Shown in pieces: positions 14,652 to 22,727 of a stretch of 26,152 nucleotides of DNA. The stretch is from an uncultured Bacilli bacterium. Lineage in GTDB: Bacteria > Bacillota_I > Bacilli_A > RF39 > UBA660. The notes under the pieces are model-generated. The model had not been told where the DNA came from and searched no databases. It saw nothing but the letters and a program-made list of their open reading frames with translations. Within the stretch, counting starts at the first letter, position 1. The number at the start of each line of letters is the position of its first letter. A program made the translations under genes and the position numbers. The DNA is taken from positions 1 through 26,152 of the forward strand of contig CAKPMC010000014.1 of assembly GCA_934167875.1 (NCBI GenBank). The letters run 5' to 3'.

Positions 14652-15995
14652 ATGAAATCTAAATTAAAATTATTTGGTAGTATTATTTTATACTTAGTAT
14701 CTATTGTCTTCTTAGTATACTATGGAATTTCAGAAATTAATATTGTCAATAGACTAACCGAAATGGGTAGAGTCTTTATTTTATGTAGTAGTTGTTTATG
14801 TGCATATATTGGTAGTATCCTATTATCAAAATATCTCAAAAATAATAAACCAATGAAAATAAGTTTATGGCTTTTCTTTATTATGTACATTATCTTATTA
14901 ATAACATTAACAATGTTTGATAAATCATGGGGTAGAAATGGTATAGTTTTCATAAATTGGTCAAATGAATTATTTAATAATTATATAAAAACATCATTTA
15001 ATTTAATACCATTTCATACTATAACTAACTATATAAAAATGTTTAATAGTTTATATTCTACGCAAACTGTTTTATTCAACTTAATAGGAAACTTTGTTGC
15101 TTTGATGCCAATGGCTTTCTTTCTAAGACTATTATTTAATAAACAAAATAACTTTAAAACCTTTATCATAACAATTTTATTAATAGTAATAGGAATAGAA
15201 TTATTTCAGTTCTTAACACTATCTGGAAGTTGTGATATAGATGATATAATTCTAAATACATCAGGTGCTTTAATTATATATATAATCATGAGTATTAAAT
15301 CAGTAAATAACCTATTAAAAAACATCTTTTTATTAGAACACAATAAAATAGAAAAGAAATCTATAATTAGAATAATATTAACATTTATTTTAGTAGCATT
15401 AAGTATATTAGTAGTTATAAAATATCGTGAAAAAATATATCAAAAGAACGTCGATGAAAATACTAATATTTATAATTATAAATTAGTTATTAAAGATGAA
15501 ACAGGCAATAATGTAAATAGTATCCGTGAATTATTTTACGAAGATAAATATTATTACTATTATTTTAATGGTTCTAGAAGCAATACTTTATATGCCATAA
15601 TTAATGATAATGAAAAATATCTAGTAAAAGATTTACTTAATAATAACCCAAGTAAATATTATATAACTATTGAAAAATTGAAAGAAGCTGGTCTTGAATA
15701 TATAAAAGAAAGTAAATATAAAGAACTTAATATTGAAGGTAAAGGCAATGGCAATTCTGAAATAAATATTGAAAATAATAAAATATTAGCAATCGATACC
15801 GGTGAAGCTACTTTAATGTCTTCAGTTAATAAAGAAGATACTTATTTTAAGAAAAAATACTATATAATACCAAAACAGACAGGAAGTACCAAAGTTACAA
15901 TTGATTTTTATAATGGCAGTAAATATACCTTTAGTAAAAAATATGAAATTATAATTGATAAAGAATTAAATCCTACTGTAATAGAAATGAATTAG
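14652..15995 (+). CDS. VanZ-like membrane protein with extracellular C-terminal domain
   Basis: The 447-residue product starts at ATG 14652 after AGGGTGAG; upstream in-frame codons lack a ribosome site. Residues 1-225 hold about six or seven membrane helices. They include the VanZ-like signature: E-L-F-Q-F-L followed by D-I-D-D-I-I-L-N-T-S-G-A. One more helix near 237-255 precedes a long extracellular domain that ends in an immunoglobulin-like beta stretch (T-G-S-T-K-V-T-I-D-F). VanZ gives low-level teicoplanin resistance in enterococci, but the wider family has no settled function. The extracellular extension is longer than in typical VanZ proteins. Confidence 0.75.
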   Translation: MKSKLKLFGSIILYLVSIVFLVYYGISEINIVNRLTEMGRVFILCSSCLCAYIGSILLSKYLKNNKPMKISLWLFFIMYIILLITLTMFDKSWGRNGIVFINWSNELFNNYIKTSFNLIPFHTITNYIKMFNSLYSTQTVLFNLIGNFVALMPMAFFLRLLFNKQNNFKTFIITILLIVIGIELFQFLTLSGSCDIDDIILNTSGALIIYIIMSIKSVNNLLKNIFLLEHNKIEKKSIIRIILTFILVALSILVVIKYREKIYQKNVDENTNIYNYKLVIKDETGNNVNSIRELFYEDKYYYYYFNGSRSNTLYAIINDNEKYLVKDLLNNNPSKYYITIEKLKEAGLEYIKESKYKELNIEGKGNGNSEINIENNKILAIDTGEATLMSSVNKEDTYFKKKYYIIPKQTGSTKVTIDFYNGSKYTFSKKYEIIIDKELNPTVIEMN

Positions 15996-16015
15996 GCAAA
16001 CAATTAATGTTTGTC
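15995..16015 (+). terminator. Intrinsic terminator
   Basis: GGCAAACA and TGTTTGTC form an eight-pair stem (one G-T pair) that starts on the last base of the stop codon; T residues follow. Confidence 0.75.
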
Positions 16016-16093
16016 TTTTTAAATATATAAACTAGCCTAATAAGCCATATACTTTTTAACTAATATTTGTTATTATCAATTTGAGGTGTTAGA

Positions 16094-17068
16094 ATGAAAC
16101 AAGAGAAAATAGGTTTATTTATTAGCAAACTTAGAAAAGAAAATAAAATGACTCAACAGGAACTAGCAGATAAACTTGGAATAATGGCTACTTCAGTATC
16201 AAAATGGGAAAGAGGAATTAATGCCCCAGATATTTCTTATTTAACAGAACTTTCTAAAATATTTAGTGTAACCGTTAATGAACTTTTAAATGGTGAAAGA
16301 AATTATAAAAAAAGACAAATTAATGATAATAAAGTATTAGAAGTAGAAAATTTATCCAAATATTTTGGTAAAAGAATGATAATAAATAATATTAATTTTA
16401 CTATTCATGAAAAAGAAATTGTTGGTTTAATTGGACCTAATGGTGCTGGTAAAACTACTATTATTAAAACTATTTTAAGTCTTTATAAGGCAACAACTGG
16501 AACAGTTAAAATATGTGGCTATAATACTAAAAAAGACTTAGAAATGGCTTTATCCAAAACAGGTAGCATTGTTGAAAATCCTGATATGTATTTAAATATA
16601 AGTGGTAAGAAAAATTTAAAAATAACGGCTCTTATTAATGATATAAAAGATGATGATTTTATAAATGAAATGATAAAATTTGTTGGCTTAGAAGAAAGAA
16701 TTAATGATAAAGTAAAAAAGTATTCACTTGGTATGAGACAAAGACTAGGATTAGCTAATGCTCTTATTAAAAAGCCTAAATTACTAATTCTTGATGAACC
16801 AACTAATGGTCTAGATCCAATGGGAATCAGAGATTTAAGAATGATTTTAGAAAAGATTAGTGAAGAAGAAAATATGGGTATTTTAATTTCTAGTCATATT
16901 TTATCAGAAGTAGAAAATATATGCGATAGAGTAATAATTATTGATAAAGGTAATATCATCAAAGATTTAGGAATAGAAGAGGTAAAATACAAAAATAAAT
17001 CATTAGAAGAATTATTCATAGATACAACTAATAACTATGAAAGAGGTGATAGAGTTGAAAATAATTAA
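16094..17068 (+). CDS. Helix-turn-helix / ABC-transporter ATPase fusion
   Basis: The 324-residue product starts at ATG 16094 after GAGGTG. Residues 1-65 are an XRE/Cro-type helix-turn-helix (M-T-Q-Q-E-L-A-D-K-L-G, then S-V-S-K-W-E-R-G). After a short linker comes a complete ABC ATPase: Walker A GPNGAGKT at 114-121, signature S-L-G-M-R-Q at 211-216, Walker B L-L-I-L-D-E-P at 230-236, and the S-S-H switch histidine near 275. A DNA-binding domain joined to a transporter ATPase suggests a protein that both powers its permease and binds DNA, possibly its own promoter. The last codons overlap the permease start. The fold calls are strong; the regulatory role is inferred. Confidence 0.92.
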   Translation: MKQEKIGLFISKLRKENKMTQQELADKLGIMATSVSKWERGINAPDISYLTELSKIFSVTVNELLNGERNYKKRQINDNKVLEVENLSKYFGKRMIINNINFTIHEKEIVGLIGPNGAGKTTIIKTILSLYKATTGTVKICGYNTKKDLEMALSKTGSIVENPDMYLNISGKKNLKITALINDIKDDDFINEMIKFVGLEERINDKVKKYSLGMRQRLGLANALIKKPKLLILDEPTNGLDPMGIRDLRMILEKISEEENMGILISSHILSEVENICDRVIIIDKGNIIKDLGIEEVKYKNKSLEELFIDTTNNYERGDRVENN

Positions 17069-18662
17069 CTTAATAAAAAGCGAGTTTATAAAAAATTATA
17101 ATATTAAAAAAATAATAATCTGCATCTTACTATTAACACTTGCTTCATTATTTATAGTATATAAAACAGATAACCTATTAGTTGAATATGCCAAAGATAA
17201 TCAAAATTATGGTGAACAGTTAAAAAACCATATTAATAATTTGAAAAAAAATTTTAATGAGCAAGACATAACAGAATTAAAAACTGTTGAAGAAAAAATA
17301 TCATATAGTTATAGTAAAAATTATATTAAGTATTTTTCATTGATTATGAACGATGTAACATCCTATACAGATTGGAAACACGATTTTGTTACTAATTATA
17401 TTATACCGTTAGCTAGATCTAATGATTTGATTGAAATTTTAAATGCTGCAAATACTAGTGAAACAGTAGAAATATGTAGTGTAAATGATATCGATGAACA
17501 AATTAAAGAGTTTTTAAATAAAGCATGTAGCTTAACTATAGAAGAAAGAAATGAACTATACCAAAAAAATACTAAACTGATAACAGACTATGAAAATTTA
17601 CTAAAAGAAAATAAGTATTATTTATACCTTCAATATAAACTGGATAATAATTTATTAGATGAAGATGAGTATAAAATTGTTAAGATATTAATAGATAAAA
17701 AGATAGAAAATAGCGATAATTTTTTAACTAAAAACTATATTCAATATCAGAAATTAAAAGAAAATGCTACTATGAAAATAGATACCTTTGAAGAATATCA
17801 AGAAACTCATAAAAATAGTAATGACTATCCTTCTTATCAAGAGTATTTAGCTTACAATACTAATCTCAAAAATAAAGCTATTGAAAGTAGAAAAATATTA
17901 TTATATAGTACAGAACATGAAATCAAACAAGATATATTTTATACTTATTTAGATAATGTTAGTGAATTTAATATGTATATAACGCCAAAACTAAAAGTAA
18001 ATCGTATTCTACATTTATCAGTAATAGTAATGCTTATTATTAGTATAACTAATAGTGGTATTGTATCTAGGGAACATAGTAATGGGACAATAAAGAATAT
18101 TATCACAGCTCCTGTTAAAAGATGGAAAATATTACTTAGTAAATTTCTATACTTAATTTTAGATACTTATATAATATGGTTATTAGGACTTATTATACTA
18201 AGTATTTGTGCTGGTATTAGATTTGGATTTACTGAATTAATAACACCAAAATTAATAGTCTCTGGTGGTAAAGTAATAGAGGTTAACTATTATTTATATT
18301 TAATTAAAAATATTCTAATAGCTAGTATTCCTATTATATCTTTTCTAAGTATATTATTCTTCCTATCAACAGTTACTTTAAATACATCACTAACAGTAGG
18401 AACTACATCTATTATTAGTGTTTTATCTATAATTATGTGGTTGATGCAGCTTGTAAGTAATTTTAAATATCTTGTATATACACCATTTTGGTATTTAGAT
18501 TCAGGATATATTTTTATGAATACTGAAAGCTATCAAATGTCATTAAGTACAGTTGCATATAATATTAAAACCGGTATCATAATATCAGTTATAATTACAG
18601 TTATTTTATTACTAATAACCAATATCATCTATTCAAAAAGAGATATCAAAAACATTCAATAA
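17055..18662 (+). CDS. ABC-2-type transporter permease
   Basis: The partner of the fused ATPase. The best start is TTG 17055, eight bases after AGAGGTG (17041-17047), overlapping the ATPase gene by 14 bases; an in-frame ATG at 17037 lies before that ribosome site. The 535-residue product has one N-terminal helix at about residues 19-36 and a long, charged, helical extracellular region of about 280 residues. Six or so helices follow in the C-terminal half, with the ABC-2 features S-R-E-H-S-N-G-T and K-x-x-x-x-x-P-V-K-R just inside the membrane. Such permeases move lipids, peptides or antibiotics outward; the substrate here is unknown. Confidence 0.85.
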   Translation: MKIINLIKSEFIKNYNIKKIIICILLLTLASLFIVYKTDNLLVEYAKDNQNYGEQLKNHINNLKKNFNEQDITELKTVEEKISYSYSKNYIKYFSLIMNDVTSYTDWKHDFVTNYIIPLARSNDLIEILNAANTSETVEICSVNDIDEQIKEFLNKACSLTIEERNELYQKNTKLITDYENLLKENKYYLYLQYKLDNNLLDEDEYKIVKILIDKKIENSDNFLTKNYIQYQKLKENATMKIDTFEEYQETHKNSNDYPSYQEYLAYNTNLKNKAIESRKILLYSTEHEIKQDIFYTYLDNVSEFNMYITPKLKVNRILHLSVIVMLIISITNSGIVSREHSNGTIKNIITAPVKRWKILLSKFLYLILDTYIIWLLGLIILSICAGIRFGFTELITPKLIVSGGKVIEVNYYLYLIKNILIASIPIISFLSILFFLSTVTLNTSLTVGTTSIISVLSIIMWLMQLVSNFKYLVYTPFWYLDSGYIFMNTESYQMSLSTVAYNIKTGIIISVIITVILLLITNIIYSKRDIKNIQ

Positions 18663-18699
18663 TAAATAAAAGAAATTCTAATTAGGATTTCTTTTTCTT
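18656..18699 (+). repeat. 44-bp direct repeat, copy A (stop codon plus terminator)
   Basis: This matches 20052-20095 base for base. It starts with the last CAA codon and TAA stop of the permease gene and runs through the terminator T run. The hairpin spans 18671-18692 (nine pairs, loop AATT region). Confidence 0.95.
18671..18692 (+). terminator. Terminator of the HTH-ABC operon
   Basis: AGAAATTCT pairs with AGGATTTCT (one T-G pair), followed by TTTTTC. Confidence 0.85.
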
Positions 18700-18734
18700 T
18701 TACACATCACTTTACACATATCTGTAAATATTTA

Positions 18735-18763
18735 TTGTCAATTAAAAATATTCATTATATAAT
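18735..18763 (+). promoter_or_regulatory. Promoter of the exported SipW-type protein
   Basis: TTGTCA (18735-18740), a 17-base spacer and TATAAT (18758-18763), 32 bases before the start codon. Confidence 0.75.
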
Positions 18764-18795
18764 TAAAATATAAAATAAGGAAGGATATAAGTAAA

Positions 18796-20058
18796 ATGAA
18801 AAACAAGAAAAGAAACTTGGTTCTAGTAGCTATATTTGCTGTAGCAGGTATATTATGTATAGCTGGTGGAACAACATATGCTCTATTTAACTACTATAAG
18901 AAAGGTACAGTTGAAAACACAGCCACAACTGGTCAAATCACATTTCGTTATGATGAAAAAAGTGTAAAAGGAATAAATTTAGTTGATGCAACACCGATGT
19001 TTGATGCTGATGGAATAACTCAAGATGGAGAAAATCAATATTTTGACTTTACCGTTTCTACAAAAGGAACTGACAAAACAGTATTATTTCAAATTGAATT
19101 AGAAAAATTATCTGATTCTACACTACCAGAAGATGCAGTAAAAGTAGGATTAACAGAATTAGAAACAGAAAATGGTAAAACCAAGGAAATAAATACTGGT
19201 ATGAGTATTAATTCTGATAATAATGAAATAATTAAATTTAGTGAATTACCAACATCAGCTGAAACTAATAATAAAATAATATATTATGGTGCTTTTACAA
19301 ACAAAACTCCAGAGACAAGATCATTTCGACTAAGAATATGGATTGATAAAAACACTGATTTTTCTCCTGAAAAAAATGAAGATGGAACATATAAGGAAGA
19401 TTCAGATGGCAATTACATCTATCCTATGAATAATAAAACCTTCAAAGTAAGAGTAAATGTAAAAGCTAGTGCTAATTTAGGAGAAGATGGTTTGGGTGAC
19501 TTAATGGCAGCATATTGTAATCAGGAAGAATGTTATGAAGGTACTGAAGTAACACTATCAGATAATAGTAAGTGGGTAGTAATTAAAGGAAACCATAGGT
19601 ATGCATCTGATTATGAATATAGTGTTGATAATCCAGTAATACTACTATCACAAGATTATATTGATGCAGATGGTAATTATACAACTGAACCAGTCATAAA
19701 TTCTAGTGCTACCATAAATAATAGACTTAGTGCATTCACAACTAAGATTAAAGCATCATTATCTCAAGAAGATATAATCGTTGGATTACCTAGTGCAGAA
19801 GTATTTATTAATAATTTTAATAAAAACTATATAGATACATATTTTGACAATAATATTATCGGATCAGACAAGCCATATATATTATCAGATGAACCTGATT
19901 CTACTATAGGTCTTAATCGTTGGGTAGCTGCTGATAATAAAATCAGTTGTACTTCTGTAATTAACTATAATAATAACAATTATGCTGACTTAGAATTATC
20001 AGCATTTGTAAGACCTACAATTACTATTGCTAATAGCAAATTACCATTAGCTCAATAA
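18796..20058 (+). CDS. Exported protein with SipW-type signal peptide
   Basis: The 420-residue product starts at ATG 18796; the ribosome site GGAAGGA is about 12 bases upstream. The N-terminus is basic, then hydrophobic (residues 8-30), and continues T-Y-A-L-F-N-Y, a signal typical of SipW-processed TasA/camelysin-like matrix proteins. A beta-rich domain follows to about residue 230 (Y-F-D-F-T-V-S-T-K-G). A second domain runs to the end, with a W-V-V-I-K-G strand and a closing F-V-R-P-T-I-T-I strand. It is probably secreted or surface-held. No SipW peptidase lies nearby. Role as a matrix protein is inferred. Confidence 0.7.
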   Translation: MKNKKRNLVLVAIFAVAGILCIAGGTTYALFNYYKKGTVENTATTGQITFRYDEKSVKGINLVDATPMFDADGITQDGENQYFDFTVSTKGTDKTVLFQIELEKLSDSTLPEDAVKVGLTELETENGKTKEINTGMSINSDNNEIIKFSELPTSAETNNKIIYYGAFTNKTPETRSFRLRIWIDKNTDFSPEKNEDGTYKEDSDGNYIYPMNNKTFKVRVNVKASANLGEDGLGDLMAAYCNQEECYEGTEVTLSDNSKWVVIKGNHRYASDYEYSVDNPVILLSQDYIDADGNYTTEPVINSSATINNRLSAFTTKIKASLSQEDIIVGLPSAEVFINNFNKNYIDTYFDNNIIGSDKPYILSDEPDSTIGLNRWVAADNKISCTSVINYNNNNYADLELSAFVRPTITIANSKLPLAQ

Positions 20059-20095
20059 TAAATAAAAGAAATTCTAATTAGGATTTCTTTTTCTT
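20052..20095 (+). repeat. 44-bp direct repeat, copy B (stop codon plus terminator)
   Basis: An exact copy of 18656-18699, again starting in the last CAA codon and stop of the gene and ending in the T run. The copies bracket the exported-protein gene. Confidence 0.95.
20067..20088 (+). terminator. Terminator of the exported-protein gene
   Basis: Same hairpin as at 18671-18692. Confidence 0.85.
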
Positions 20096-20114
20096 ATACA
20101 GTAATTTATATTAA

Positions 20115-20143
20115 TTGAAATTTAATATTAATAATGATATAAT
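20115..20143 (+). promoter_or_regulatory. Promoter of the CmpB-like gene
   Basis: TTGAAA (20115-20120), a 17-base spacer and TATAAT (20138-20143) with a TGA extension. Confidence 0.8.
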
Positions 20144-20169
20144 TTAACTAATAATTATAGGTGAGTAGT

Positions 20170-20679
20170 ATGATGAAGTTTATTAAAAGAAATAGGGAGT
20201 ATGTTATATTTTCTTTCTTTTTTGTATCAATATCTTGTTGGTTTATAGAAATTTTATTTTCCCTTATATTTAGATCTAAACTTGTTTTACCAGGTACCTT
20301 ATCAGGACCATGGTGTCCAGTATATGGTACTACCTTTTTAGCATTACTTTTATTTGTAAGTAAAAAAGATGATCGTATTTATAACTTTGTGAAAATATTT
20401 GTAATAGCTACTATTGTTGAATATCTAGCTTCATATATATCAGGTGAAATATTTAATAATGTTATATGGGATTATACAGGTAGATTTTTAAATATCAATG
20501 GTCGTGTATGTCTAGGTATGTCTTTAATATTTGCTATAATGGGTTATCTTATGATGTATTATATTGAACCAGTATTAAGAAGAATATATATTATGCTAGG
20601 TGATAAAGCCAAAATGCTTGATATTATCTTAGTTAGTTGTTTTCTATTAGACATATTTATTAATATCTTTTTTATTTAA
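20170..20679 (+). CDS. Putative ABC-transporter type IV (CmpB-like) membrane protein
   Basis: The 169-residue product starts at ATG 20170 after TAGGTGAG; a GTG at 20161 overlaps that site. It has about five membrane helices. The pattern W-F-I-E-I-L-F, then P-G-T-L-S-G-P-W-C-P-V-Y-G and later W-D-Y-T-G-R-F-L-N-I-N-G-R-V is the mark of the CmpB/DUF1113 family. Its biochemical role is not settled despite the database name. It shares a transcript with the next gene, 13 bases away. Confidence 0.85.
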   Translation: MMKFIKRNREYVIFSFFFVSISCWFIEILFSLIFRSKLVLPGTLSGPWCPVYGTTFLALLLFVSKKDDRIYNFVKIFVIATIVEYLASYISGEIFNNVIWDYTGRFLNINGRVCLGMSLIFAIMGYLMMYYIEPVLRRIYIMLGDKAKMLDIILVSCFLLDIFINIFFI

Positions 20680-20692
20680 ATAGGAGGATTTT

Positions 20693-21376
20693 ATGAAAGA
20701 AGAAATCAGAACTAAACTATTTGAAAATCAGGATTTAACTTACAGAAAGTTTTATAGTAGTTTATGTCCTGGTGTCGATAATATAATAGGTGTTAGGGTA
20801 CCAATAATAAGAAAACTAGTAAAGGATATTTTAAAAGAAGACTATGAAGTTTATTTAAATGAAGTAGATAATAAATATTATGAAGAAACAGTAATAGAAG
20901 GTTTAATAATAGCTACTAGTAAAATGTCTATATCTAAAAAAATAGAATATTTAGATTTCTTTGTTCCTAAAATAGATAATTGGGCAGTATGTGATATTAC
21001 TTGTTCAAGTTTTAAATTTAAAAAAGAAGAATTACCAACTATTTGGAAATATATTCTTAAATACCAAAAGAGTAAAAATGAGTTCGAACTTCGTTTTATG
21101 GTAGTAATAATGATGGATTATTTTTTATTAGATGAATATATAGATGAAGTATTAACAATAATAGATAAAATTAAAGTAGATTATTATTACACAAATATGG
21201 CTATAAGTTGGTTAATATCAGTAGCTTTTGTAAAATACAGAGATAAAACTATAAAATATTTAAAAAATAATAATCTGTCAACTTTTACTTATCAAAAATC
21301 TTTTCAAAAAATAATAGAATCATATCGAGTATCTCAGAAAGATAAAGATATGATACGTAAAATGAAAAAACAATAA
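20693..21376 (+). CDS. AlkD-like DNA alkylation repair protein
   Basis: The 227-residue product starts at ATG 20693 after AGGAGG. It has the HEAT-repeat-like layout of the AlkD family of DNA glycosylases, which remove 3- and 7-alkyl purines. Markers are G-V-R-V-P-I-I-R-K-L-V-K near residue 33, E-E-T-V-I-E-G-L-I-I near 63, and I-D-N-W-A-V-C-D near 92, which carries the catalytic Asp of the family. It is soluble. It is probably co-transcribed with the CmpB-like gene, though no functional link between them is known. Confidence 0.9.
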   Translation: MKEEIRTKLFENQDLTYRKFYSSLCPGVDNIIGVRVPIIRKLVKDILKEDYEVYLNEVDNKYYEETVIEGLIIATSKMSISKKIEYLDFFVPKIDNWAVCDITCSSFKFKKEELPTIWKYILKYQKSKNEFELRFMVVIMMDYFLLDEYIDEVLTIIDKIKVDYYYTNMAISWLISVAFVKYRDKTIKYLKNNNLSTFTYQKSFQKIIESYRVSQKDKDMIRKMKKQ

Positions 21377-21377
21377 C

Positions 21378-21406
21378 TTGTATTTTTTATTTCTATTTAT
21401 TATAAT
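21378..21406 (+). promoter_or_regulatory. Promoter of the short pilin-like gene
   Basis: TTGTAT (21378-21383), a 17-base spacer and TATAAT (21401-21406). Confidence 0.6.
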
Positions 21407-21424
21407 TAATTTAAGGTGATGCTA

Positions 21425-21595
21425 GTGTTAAATAATAAAGGGTTTGCTGTATCAGTAATTTTATATTCTATTTCAGCAGTAATAGTAGTTGTATTATTTT
21501 TAATTTTATCAGTAACAGCTTCAAATGTTCACAATACTAGTAATATGTCTGATGAAATAAAAAAAGAAATAAGTGGTTTAGAAATGAAAGATTAA
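21425..21595 (+). CDS. Short single-pass, pilin-like protein
   Basis: A 56-codon gene starting at GTG 21425, five bases after AAGGTGA; an in-frame ATG at 21419 is too close to that site. The product begins M-L-N-N-K-G-F-A-V-S-V-I-L-Y, followed by a 20-residue hydrophobic helix and a short polar tail (N-V-H-N-T-S-N). A Gly-Phe after a short basic leader, then a helix, resembles the N-terminus of type IV pilin-like proteins, but the conserved Glu at position 5 after the glycine is missing. It has its own promoter and a terminator that overlaps its stop. Function unknown. Confidence 0.65.
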   Translation: MLNNKGFAVSVILYSISAVIVVVLFLILSVTASNVHNTSNMSDEIKKEISGLEMKD

Positions 21596-21604
21596 TTAAT
21601 CTTT
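21587..21604 (+). terminator. Intrinsic terminator overlapping the stop codon
   Basis: AAAGATTAATTAATCTTT is a perfect palindrome followed by T-rich sequence, and includes the stop codon of the short gene. Confidence 0.7.
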
Positions 21605-21662
21605 TATTTTTTTGTATAAATTTATTAATTATATATCTTAATTATCTTGAAAGGAGATAATT

Positions 21663-22439
21663 ATGGCACGTCACAAGGTAGAAATAAGTGGCGTGAATAC
21701 TGCGGATATTAAAGTTTTAAGTAGTGAAGAAACAGAAGAATTATTTAAAAGGATGGAAAATAATGATCCTACTGCTAGAGATGAATTAATAAATGGTAAT
21801 TTAAAATTAGTTCTTAGTATTATTAAAAAATTTAATCATCGTAATGAAAATTTAGATGATTTATTTCAAGTAGGATGTATTGGTTTATGTAAAGCTATTG
21901 ATAATTTTGATCTTAGTCACGGTGTTAAACTATCGACTTATGCTGTACCTATGATTTTAGGAGAAGTAAAACGTTATCTAAGAGATAATAGTAGTTTAAG
22001 AATAAGCCGTTCTATTAAAGACTTGGCTTATAATACCTTAAAAGCTAAAGAAGAAATGACTAAAAGATTAGGTAGAGAAGTAACTTTAGAAGAGATAGCT
22101 AATGAGTTAGATGTAGATTATTTTGATATAATCACAGCTCAAGAAGCAATGAAAAGTCCTGTTAGTATTTTTGAACCAATCTATAATGATGGTGGTGATA
22201 CTATTTATTTATATGATCAGATAGAAGATAAACATTCTAAAGAACAGAATTTAGATGTCAATTTAGCTGTTAATAAAGCAGTAGAGGATTTGGATAAAAG
22301 AGAAAAATATATCATTGAGGAAAGATATATAATTGGTAAAACTCAAATGGAAATAGCTAATGAACTAGGTATAAGTCAAGCACAAATATCTAGGTTAGAG
22401 AAAAATGCTATTAATACACTAAAACAATCATTAAAATAA
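21663..22439 (+). CDS. sigG: Sporulation sigma factor G
   Basis: Sigma G directs late forespore transcription. The 258-residue length is usual. The start M-A-R-H-K-V-E-I-S-G-V has the conserved SigG N-terminus. Region 2 reads L-D-D-L-F-Q-V-G-C-I-G-L, D-N-F-D-L-S-H and K-L-S-T-Y-A-V-P-M-I, followed by the E-V-K-R-Y-L-R-D block. Region 4 has K-T-Q-M-E-I-A-N-E-L-G-I-S-Q-A-Q-I-S-R-L-E. ATG 21663 follows AAAGGAG. In other spore formers it follows spoIIGA-sigE; here an unrelated short gene precedes it. A ylmC gene lies 3.4 kb downstream, beyond the helicase. Confidence 0.95.
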   Translation: MARHKVEISGVNTADIKVLSSEETEELFKRMENNDPTARDELINGNLKLVLSIIKKFNHRNENLDDLFQVGCIGLCKAIDNFDLSHGVKLSTYAVPMILGEVKRYLRDNSSLRISRSIKDLAYNTLKAKEEMTKRLGREVTLEEIANELDVDYFDIITAQEAMKSPVSIFEPIYNDGGDTIYLYDQIEDKHSKEQNLDVNLAVNKAVEDLDKREKYIIEERYIIGKTQMEIANELGISQAQISRLEKNAINTLKQSLK

Positions 22440-22445
22440 TAATTA

Positions 22446-22465
22446 AGTAGATAGAAATATCTACT
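22446..22465 (+). terminator. Terminator of sigG
   Basis: AGTAGATA and TATCTACT form an eight-pair stem around GAAA, followed by TTT. Confidence 0.8.
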
Positions 22466-22472
22466 TTTAATA

Positions 22473-22481
22473 TGTTATAAT
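22473..22481 (+). promoter_or_regulatory. Extended -10 promoter inside the direct repeat
   Basis: TGTTATAAT at 22473-22481 is a TGn-extended -10 box; no good -35 is seen, and the sigG terminator lies where one would be. Confidence 0.5.
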
Positions 22482-22499
22482 AATAGTAGGTGATTATCT

Positions 22500-22727
22500 A
22501 TGAAAAGAAAAGGATTAGTTGTAGAAGTATTTATTCCAGTAAAAGGAAATGAAAGTGTTATGTCTAGTAGTAAGATAGGATTTAAAATAAAAGTGGATAA
22601 TGAAATAATAGAAGTAATAGAAGAACAGAATATAATAAATGCTAATATTCATAAAGATGATCAAGTAATAGTAGAAGATAATGATTCTATTATAACGATA
22701 AAAAAGGTTGGTAGTATTAATGAATAA
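22500..22727 (+). CDS. 75-residue protein of unknown function, copy 1
   Basis: The product starts at ATG 22500 after TAGGTGAT. It is soluble, with alternating hydrophobic residues (L-V-V-E-V-F-I-P-V, K-I-G-F-K-I-K-V) that suggest a small beta-barrel. No family recognised. Its end overlaps the helicase start by 8 bases, so the two are translationally coupled. The start of a second copy with the same promoter lies at 26131. Confidence 0.65.
   Translation: MKRKGLVVEVFIPVKGNESVMSSSKIGFKIKVDNEIIEVIEEQNIINANIHKDDQVIVEDNDSIITIKKVGSINE

Larger units (their letters stand above)
22445..22521 (+). repeat. 77-bp direct repeat, copy A
   Basis: Identical to 26076-26152. It contains a terminator hairpin, an extended -10 promoter, the ribosome site and the first 22 bases of the 75-codon gene. 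The right copy is cut by the window end, so the true repeat may be longer. Confidence 0.97.

Noticed and set aside
14720..14953. Minus-strand 77-codon frame in the VanZ-like gene
   Set aside because: Antisense shadow; no start signals.
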